Shown here piece by piece: positions 59,289 through 64,000 of a stretch of DNA of 64,000 nucleotides. The position numbers were made by a program, and so were the translations under genes. Below the pieces are notes generated by a model. That model was not told the DNA's origin. It did not search any database and saw nothing but the letters and a program-made list of their open reading frames with translations. The DNA comes from Streptomyces griseoaurantiacus (lineage in GTDB: Bacteria; Actinomycetota; Actinomycetes; Streptomycetales; Streptomycetaceae). Position 1 is the stretch's first letter. The number at the start of each line of letters is the position of its first letter. The stretch lies in NCBI GenBank assembly GCA_014656015.1, contig BNBP01000006.1, forward strand, positions 62,001 through 126,000, read 5' to 3'.

Positions 59289-60023
59289 TCAGGCGAGGGG
59301 GATCCCGGCGATCGGGTACCTCACCGTGCCGGCCCGATACATGCCGCGCGGAACCATGGCCCCGGGCATCTCCTGTCCGCCCACGGTCACCACCTCGCGC
59401 TCGTCCCCCCGCTCGGCCAGGGTGGCACGGAAGAGATCGTCCAGGTAGAAACGCTCGGGGCCGGCGATCTCGACCACGCTCCCCGGTTCCAGCGTGGTGA
59501 CGGCCTCGGCGAGGAGCTCGACGACCTCCTCCAGCTCGACGGGCTGGATGAACACCCTCGGTGCGCGCACCTTCCCGTCCACGGTGTGCTGATCGGCGAG
59601 GACCGGAATGTAGCTCTGGAACTGGGTGGACCGGATGATGGTGGCGGGGATCGAACCGGCTCGTACGGCCTTCTCCTGCGCCACCTTGCCCAGGTAGTAC
59701 CCGATCTCGGACGCGTCCCCCTCTCCCACACCGACGATGGAGAGCACGACGTGCAGGCGCACCCCGGCCCGCTCGCCGGCCGCGGTGAGGTTCTCGACCG
59801 CTCCCTCGAAGAACGCGATCGCCCCCTCCGCGTCGAAGCGGGGGGTATTGAGGACGTTCACGATGGCGTCCACTCCGACGAGGGCCTCGGCGAGCCCCCT
59901 GCCCGAGGACACGTCGATCCCGTCCTCGAGCCCTCCCGGGACCACCTCGATGCCCTTGGCCTCCAGGTTGTCGGCAAGAGGCGACCCCACACGGCCGCGC
60001 CCACCGGCGAGGAAGACCTTCAT
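59289..60023 (-). CDS. NAD(P)-dependent epimerase/NmrA-like protein (ECF41 partner)
   Basis: A 244-residue Rossmann-fold protein: MKVFLAGGRGRVGSPLADNLEAKG, AIVNVLNTPRF, SIVGVGEGDASEIGYYLGKVAQEKAVRAG (YxxxK), and C-terminal FQPVEL-like FIQPVELEEVVELLAEAV. It belongs to the epimerase/NmrA group that makes up the 'E' of COE genes linked to ECF41 sigma factors. The ATG at 60023 has an ECF41-type promoter 45 nt upstream. Its catalytic role is unknown. Confidence 0.9.
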   Translation of the reverse strand: MKVFLAGGRGRVGSPLADNLEAKGIEVVPGGLEDGIDVSSGRGLAEALVGVDAIVNVLNTPRFDAEGAIAFFEGAVENLTAAGERAGVRLHVVLSIVGVGEGDASEIGYYLGKVAQEKAVRAGSIPATIIRSTQFQSYIPVLADQHTVDGKVRAPRVFIQPVELEEVVELLAEAVTTLEPGSVVEIAGPERFYLDDLFRATLAERGDEREVVTVGGQEMPGAMVPRGMYRAGTVRYPIAGIPLA

Positions 60024-60067
60024 CTGCGTACTCCGTCCCGGGCATCGGTCGCTGCCCTCACCACCAT

Positions 60068-60094
60068 GACGACGCAGGCCGGGAAAATGTGAGC
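60068..60094 (-). promoter_or_regulatory. ECF41-type promoter
   Basis: On the minus strand GCTCACA (complement of 60088-60094), 16 nt and CGTC (complement of 60068-60071). The published ECF41 consensus is TGTCACA-N16-CGTC; this site matches the spacing and CGTC exactly and five of seven -35 positions. It would drive the epimerase and the sigma gene. Confidence 0.6.
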
Positions 60095-60160
60095 GCACAC
60101 GCGAACGGTCCCGGTGAGCCTCGCTCACCGGGACCGCGTCACGTCGTCCGTGCTCGGGGA

Positions 60161-63100
60161 CTACGGCTTCTGCTTCGTGTAGAGGCTGCTCACCTCGTCA
60201 CCGGTGAGCGCGTGGTCCCATGCCTGTACCTCGTCGACGGCGCCGTTCCAGAAGTCGGTGTTGTCGCCGTTCCACTTGGCGCGGCCGACCGCGAGGGGGC
60301 CCGAGCCGACGTAGTTGGGGCCGGAGGCGGTGGTCGCCGCCCGCTTGCCGTCCACGTAGAGGGAGATCTGGTTGGTCGCGGCGTCACGGACGCCGACGAG
60401 GTGGTACCAGCGGCCGATCTCCGGCGTGGTCACCATGCGGGCCCGCTTCTCGCCCGGCGTGCTGAAGGAGAAGGCGCCCTGGCCGTACTGCAGGTAGAAC
60501 GGGCTCGCCTGGCGCTTGCCGTCCTGGCTGACGGCGGTGGCGTAGTTCCCGGGGAGGGCGTCGAGCCGGACCCAGGCGGAGACCGTGTAGCTGCCGGTGG
60601 TGTCGAGCACCGGCTCCTTCGTCTCGGCGTACTGGCTCTTGCCGTCGAACTTCAGCGCGCTGCCGCTGACCCCGGGCGTCCAGGTGGCGCCCTCGGAGAG
60701 GGTGAGGGGCTTCTTGTTGGGACCGGTGTCCGCGGCGGTGCTGCCGGTGTTCTCGTCGAGCGACCAGTGCGCGCCGCCCTTGATCGCCTTGCGGTCGCCG
60801 GCCGCGGCGCCCGCGGCGATGACCTTCCGGTTGATCTCGCGGACCCGGACCGGGTCGACCTTCAGCTCGCGGCGGTCGTAGGTGTAGAGGCCGTTGAGCT
60901 CGTTCTCCAGGTCGGTGATCTGGGTGTACACCGATCCGGACAGCTCCTCGGCGGCCTGGTCGAGGTAGTACTTCTCGGTGTTCTCGACGTACTTCTTGGT
61001 CAGCGCCTCCTTGTCGGCCACGCCGCTGTAGATCACGGTCGGGGCGCCCGGCCACATGTGGCCCGGGGTGCGCAGGGTGAAGCCGCCGTGCTCACCGTCC
61101 ATCGCCGCCCGCTTCCCGTCGGGGAAGGCCGGGTCGGTGTTGTTGTAGTCGTGGTGGTCGATGATGTCGCCCGTGCCCGAGTCACCCTTGGAGTTGCAGC
61201 AGTTGACTCCGCTGTGGGTGTTGACCACGCGTGTGGGGTCGGCGGCCTTCACGGCCTCGGCGAGGCGTCCGCTCGCCTCCCGGTTCCACTCGCCCCAGCC
61301 CTCGTTGAAGACGATGTTGCCGATGACGGCCGGCGAGTCGTGGTGCTGGCGCATCGCCTCCATGCCCTGGTCGATGAAGGCCTGCTGTCCGGCCTCGTCG
61401 GTCAGGTCACCGGAGGTGGCGGAGACGAAGTCCTGCCACACCAGCAGGCCCAGCTTGTCCGCGTGGTAGAACCAGCGGGCCGGCTCCACCTTGATGTGCT
61501 TGCGGACGGCGTTGAAGCCCATCTGCTTGTGCGCCTTGAGGTCGAAGGCGAGGGCCTCGTCGCTCGGCGCGGTGTACAGACCGTCGGGCCAGAAGCCCTG
61601 GTCGAGGGTGGCCAGTGAGAAGATCGGCTTGTCGTTGAGCACCAGCTTCGGGTAGCCGCCGACCTTCTTGATGCCTATCTTGCGCATCCCGAAGTAGCTC
61701 GAGACGTGGTCGCTCGACCTGCCGTCGGTGAGCGTGACGTCGAGGTCGTAGAGGTAGGGGTCGTCCGGGCTCCACAGGTGCTGCTTGGCGACGGGCAGCG
61801 TGAGCTTCTTGTTGGCCGGTCCACTGACCCGGCCCACGACCTTGCCGTGCTTGTCGCGGGCGACGGCCTCCACGCGCGCCCGGGCGGAGGCGCCCTCGGA
61901 CTTCGCGGTCAGCGCGAGGGTGCCGGTGTCGATGTCCGGCGTGGTGACGACGTCGTCGAGGGAGACCGGGGCGACGGGCTCCAGCCACACCGTCTGCCAG
62001 ATGCCGGAGGACTGGGTGTACCAGATGCCGCCCGGGTTGGTGGACTGCTTGCCCTTGGGCTGGGTGTCGCTGCCGGTGTCGGTGACGCCGACCACGATCT
62101 CCTGCGGCCCCCTGCTCTTGAGGGCGTCGGTGATGTCGGCGGTGAACGCCGTGTATCCGCCGGTGTGTTCGGCGACCTTCTTGCCGTTGACCCAGACGGT
62201 CGCCTTGTTGTCCACCGCGCCGAAGTTCAGCTTGAGCCGGTCGCTCTTGGCGGAGGTGCCGACCTTCCAGTTCTTCGGCACGTCGACGAGCCTGCGGTAG
62301 AACATGTGGTCCTCGTGCCGCTCGATGCCGGAGAGCTGCGACTCCACCGGGAAGGGCACGATGATCTTCTCGTCGAGGTTCTTGCCGAAGGACGGCTGCT
62401 GGTCCTTCTTCGCCGCGGCGAACTGCCAGGGCCCGTTGAGGTTCTGCCACTTCGAGCGGGCCTGCTGCGGGCGCGGGTACTCGGGCAGCGGGTGCTTGGT
62501 GTTCAGCTTGTCGCCCCACTTGGTGGTGAGGCGGTGCGCGGAGTCGTTCTGCGCGTACCGGATGATCTGCGGCACGGCCTTGCCGTCCACGCTGAGCGCG
62601 GCCTTGCCGTCGTAGGAGAACCGGACCTGCTGGCCCTTCTGGATCGCCTCGCTGAGGGTGATCTCCAGGGTGTCGCGGCCCTTGGTCCTCACCGAACCGA
62701 TCGGCATCGGCGTGGTGTCCGCCTCGACCTTGAGGTGGTCCGCGAGGGCCTTCAGGTCCCCGACCTTGCCCCCGAAGCGGGCGCGCACCGTCCTGCCGTC
62801 CTCGGCGACCACCGGCTCGACCGGGTAGACCTCGAAGTCGGCCGGCGGGGTGAAGGCCGACATCGGCACGACCTGCTTGGCCAGGGTCGGCGTGGACCAG
62901 CGCAGGAACATGTTGGCGCCGCCGGTGTCCTGGAACATCTCCAGCCGGAAGTCGTGCTTCTCACCGGCCTTCAGGTGGACGGCCGCGCTGGTCTGCTCCT
63001 TGTCCCAGTCGGGCTCCCAGTGGTCGATCACCGCCTTGCCGTCGATGAACAGCCGGAAGCCGTTGTCGCCGATCGCGTAGAACGTGTAGTCGCCGGTGGC

Positions 63101-63439
63101 CGGGGCCTCGATCTGTCCCGTCCAGCGGGCGGTGGTGTGCTCCGTCCGCCCGGTCAGCTCCTGGAAGGTGTCGGTCAGTCCGCTGAAGTTGACCTGCGGG
63201 TCGAGCAGGGTGCCGCCGAGGTGCGCGAAGTCCCGCGCGCCCGGCGCCGACATCTGGAAGTACTCGCCCTTCAGGCCGTGCACCGCGACGGCTTCCTGCC
63301 CGGACGAGTGCGCGGAGGCACCTGCCGGTGCCTCGGCGGCCGACGCGGTGGACACCAGGCCGGACATCGGCAGGACCAGCGCGGTTGCTGTCAGCAGCGC
63401 CCACGCTCTGGCGCGTGGACGGGCGTGTGGTCTTGTCAT
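60161..63439 (-). CDS. Secreted multidomain GH2 glycoside hydrolase (PA14-GH2-LamG)
   Basis: A 1092-residue exported glycosidase. Layout: signal peptide (1-34, ALLTATALVLPMSGLVSTASA); PA14 sugar-binding domain (about 50-195, VHGLKGEYFQMSAP to GGANMFLRWSTP); a linker/Ig-like domain (about 200-300); GH2 jelly-roll (330-490), Ig-like (495-600) and TIM barrel (605-860); then a C-terminal LamG/concanavalin-like domain (880-1090). Catalytic glutamates are Glu713 (VFNEGWGEWN) and Glu783 (MDGEHGGF). The operator palindrome at 63553-63566 ties it to the LacI/importer system. Some Streptomyces GH2 enzymes of similar type cleave beta-galactofuranosides, which suits the YtfQ-like importer, but specificity is inferred. 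Confidence 0.92.
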   Translation of the reverse strand: MTRPHARPRARAWALLTATALVLPMSGLVSTASAAEAPAGASAHSSGQEAVAVHGLKGEYFQMSAPGARDFAHLGGTLLDPQVNFSGLTDTFQELTGRTEHTTARWTGQIEAPATGDYTFYAIGDNGFRLFIDGKAVIDHWEPDWDKEQTSAAVHLKAGEKHDFRLEMFQDTGGANMFLRWSTPTLAKQVVPMSAFTPPADFEVYPVEPVVAEDGRTVRARFGGKVGDLKALADHLKVEADTTPMPIGSVRTKGRDTLEITLSEAIQKGQQVRFSYDGKAALSVDGKAVPQIIRYAQNDSAHRLTTKWGDKLNTKHPLPEYPRPQQARSKWQNLNGPWQFAAAKKDQQPSFGKNLDEKIIVPFPVESQLSGIERHEDHMFYRRLVDVPKNWKVGTSAKSDRLKLNFGAVDNKATVWVNGKKVAEHTGGYTAFTADITDALKSRGPQEIVVGVTDTGSDTQPKGKQSTNPGGIWYTQSSGIWQTVWLEPVAPVSLDDVVTTPDIDTGTLALTAKSEGASARARVEAVARDKHGKVVGRVSGPANKKLTLPVAKQHLWSPDDPYLYDLDVTLTDGRSSDHVSSYFGMRKIGIKKVGGYPKLVLNDKPIFSLATLDQGFWPDGLYTAPSDEALAFDLKAHKQMGFNAVRKHIKVEPARWFYHADKLGLLVWQDFVSATSGDLTDEAGQQAFIDQGMEAMRQHHDSPAVIGNIVFNEGWGEWNREASGRLAEAVKAADPTRVVNTHSGVNCCNSKGDSGTGDIIDHHDYNNTDPAFPDGKRAAMDGEHGGFTLRTPGHMWPGAPTVIYSGVADKEALTKKYVENTEKYYLDQAAEELSGSVYTQITDLENELNGLYTYDRRELKVDPVRVREINRKVIAAGAAAGDRKAIKGGAHWSLDENTGSTAADTGPNKKPLTLSEGATWTPGVSGSALKFDGKSQYAETKEPVLDTTGSYTVSAWVRLDALPGNYATAVSQDGKRQASPFYLQYGQGAFSFSTPGEKRARMVTTPEIGRWYHLVGVRDAATNQISLYVDGKRAATTASGPNYVGSGPLAVGRAKWNGDNTDFWNGAVDEVQAWDHALTGDEVSSLYTKQKP

Positions 63440-63548
63440 GGAACCTTTCCTCGACGATGTTCACGCGACCGGGACCGGGGCAGCGCCAAGGGCTGCGGGG
63501 AGGTGGTCCCGGCGAGGTGAGAGGGCGGGCGGCTGTGCGGTGTGAACG

Positions 63549-63577
63549 ACTCTTCCAACGTTGGAAATTGATGTCAG
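63549..63577 (-). promoter_or_regulatory. Glycosidase promoter with perfect LacI palindrome in the spacer
   Basis: On the minus strand CTGACA (complement of 63572-63577), 17 nt and AAGAGT (complement of 63549-63554). The spacer holds TTCCAACGTTGGAA (63553-63566), a perfect 14-bp palindrome of LacI type. The same arrangement, operator within a 17-nt spacer, occurs at 53284-53312. Confidence 0.7.
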
Positions 63578-63698
63578 CGGAATGACAGCACGTCGATCGG
63601 CAACTGTCCAGAGTTCGCGCACGGGTTGGGTGGAGGTCGCCTCCCGGCCGGCGGCCCGCTGCCGTCCGACGTGGGTGTCTGTACTCAAAATCCAGACC

Positions 63699-63727
63699 TG
63701 GACGAAATTCCCAGTTCCGGCTAGGGT
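63699..63727 (+). promoter_or_regulatory. Promoter of the YheO-like regulator gene
   Basis: TGGACG (63699-63704), 17 nt and TAGGGT (63722-63727), about 90 nt upstream of the start at 63815. The sites resemble Streptomyces HrdB promoters. The rest of the 375-bp divergent region (63440-63814) shows only the glycosidase promoter. Confidence 0.5.
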
Positions 63728-63814
63728 CGGGACGGCGCTGAGCCCCCGCGGGGCCCCGGACGCAGGCCCCCGCGGTCCGGCCGCGGTGGCACCGACACGA
63801 GGAAACGAGAACCC

Positions 63815-64000
63815 ATGAAAGAGGACGCCGGACCGGAAGGACGCGGCGGCACGGCCGCCGTCACCGCCGCCGGGGCGGACGCCGAGGGACACCTCATCGG
63901 CGAGGTCGAGCGGATCGCCGTCGCGCTGGGCCGGATGTTCCCGGGCCTGTGCGAGGTGGTGCTGCACGATCTGCGCGATCCGCGCCACGCGATCCGGGTG
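63815..64000 (+). CDS. YheO-like PAS-domain transcriptional regulator (5' part only)
   Basis: The open frame runs off the end of the window: 62 residues from ATG 63815, which follows CGAGGAAAC. The end, IAVALGRMFPGLCEVVLHDLRDPRHAIRV, is the start of the YheO PAS domain (VxxxFPxxCEVVLHDL). Full-length members are about 210-240 residues with a C-terminal HTH. It is divergent from the GH2 glycosidase. Only the N-terminal part is visible, so the assignment is moderately firm. Confidence 0.7.
   Translation, partial: MKEDAGPEGRGGTAAVTAAGADAEGHLIGEVERIAVALGRMFPGLCEVVLHDLRDPRHAIRV

Overview
The window is very GC-rich, with strong third-position G/C bias, frequent GTG starts and many 1-8 nt overlaps between genes. 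It carries a complete conservon (cvnA-D plus a CYP157-type P450), an ECF41-type sigma factor and an unusually high density of TetR-family regulators. This points to a Streptomyces or close actinomycete chromosome, in an accessory, catabolism-rich region. I see no rRNA, tRNA, CRISPR array, transposase or integrase.

Region 1 (about 0.1-8 kb) holds a TetR/SDR pair, a second TetR, a frameshifted meta-cleavage hydrolase, a secreted chorismate mutase, and a lower meta-cleavage operon (mhpD-mhpF-mhpE equivalents: hydratase, acylating acetaldehyde dehydrogenase, hydroxy-oxovalerate aldolase) divergent from an IclR regulator. Region 2 (8-13.7 kb) is a TetR-controlled set: membrane protein, flavin disulfide oxidoreductase, small secreted protein, secreted alpha/beta hydrolase and a berberine-bridge-type FAD oxidase. 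Region 3 (13.7-21.7 kb) is an upper aromatic operon: C-C hydrolase, class A flavin hydroxylase, hydantoinase/acetophenone-carboxylase-like A and B subunits (B carries an extra cysteine-rich C-terminus) and an extradiol dioxygenase. An identical 17-bp promoter-proximal element precedes the hydrolases of regions 1 and 3, which suggests one split regulon for an aromatic substrate that is carboxylated during breakdown.

Region 4 (22-27.8 kb) is a P450 converging on the conservon. Region 5 (28.5-38 kb) has regulator-enzyme pairs: thioesterase/TetR, TetR/SDR, deacetylase, HxlR/quinone oxidoreductase, esterase/TetR, a truncated TetR and a DinB-like protein. Region 6 (38-46.2 kb) is a LysR gene divergent from a six-gene catabolic operon with an AtuA-like/DUF4387 pair, a tartrate/isopropylmalate-type dehydrogenase, an MFS transporter, a D-hydroxyacid dehydrogenase and a flavoprotein. 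Region 7 (46.2-49.8 kb) is a NemR-like TetR with two NAD(P)H reductases and an Old Yellow Enzyme homologue, controlled through a perfect 24-bp palindrome. Minisatellites and a broken dehydrogenase remnant follow.

Region 8 (50.4-64 kb) has a PLP-dependent dehydratase, then a LacI regulator, a YtfQRT-YjfF-type furanose ABC importer and, beyond an ECF41 sigma/epimerase pair, a 1092-residue secreted PA14-GH2-LamG glycosidase. Related LacI-type palindromes sit in the promoters of the regulator, importer and glycosidase, so these form a probable secreted-glycosidase/importer regulon, perhaps for galactofuranosides. The window ends inside a YheO-like regulator gene.
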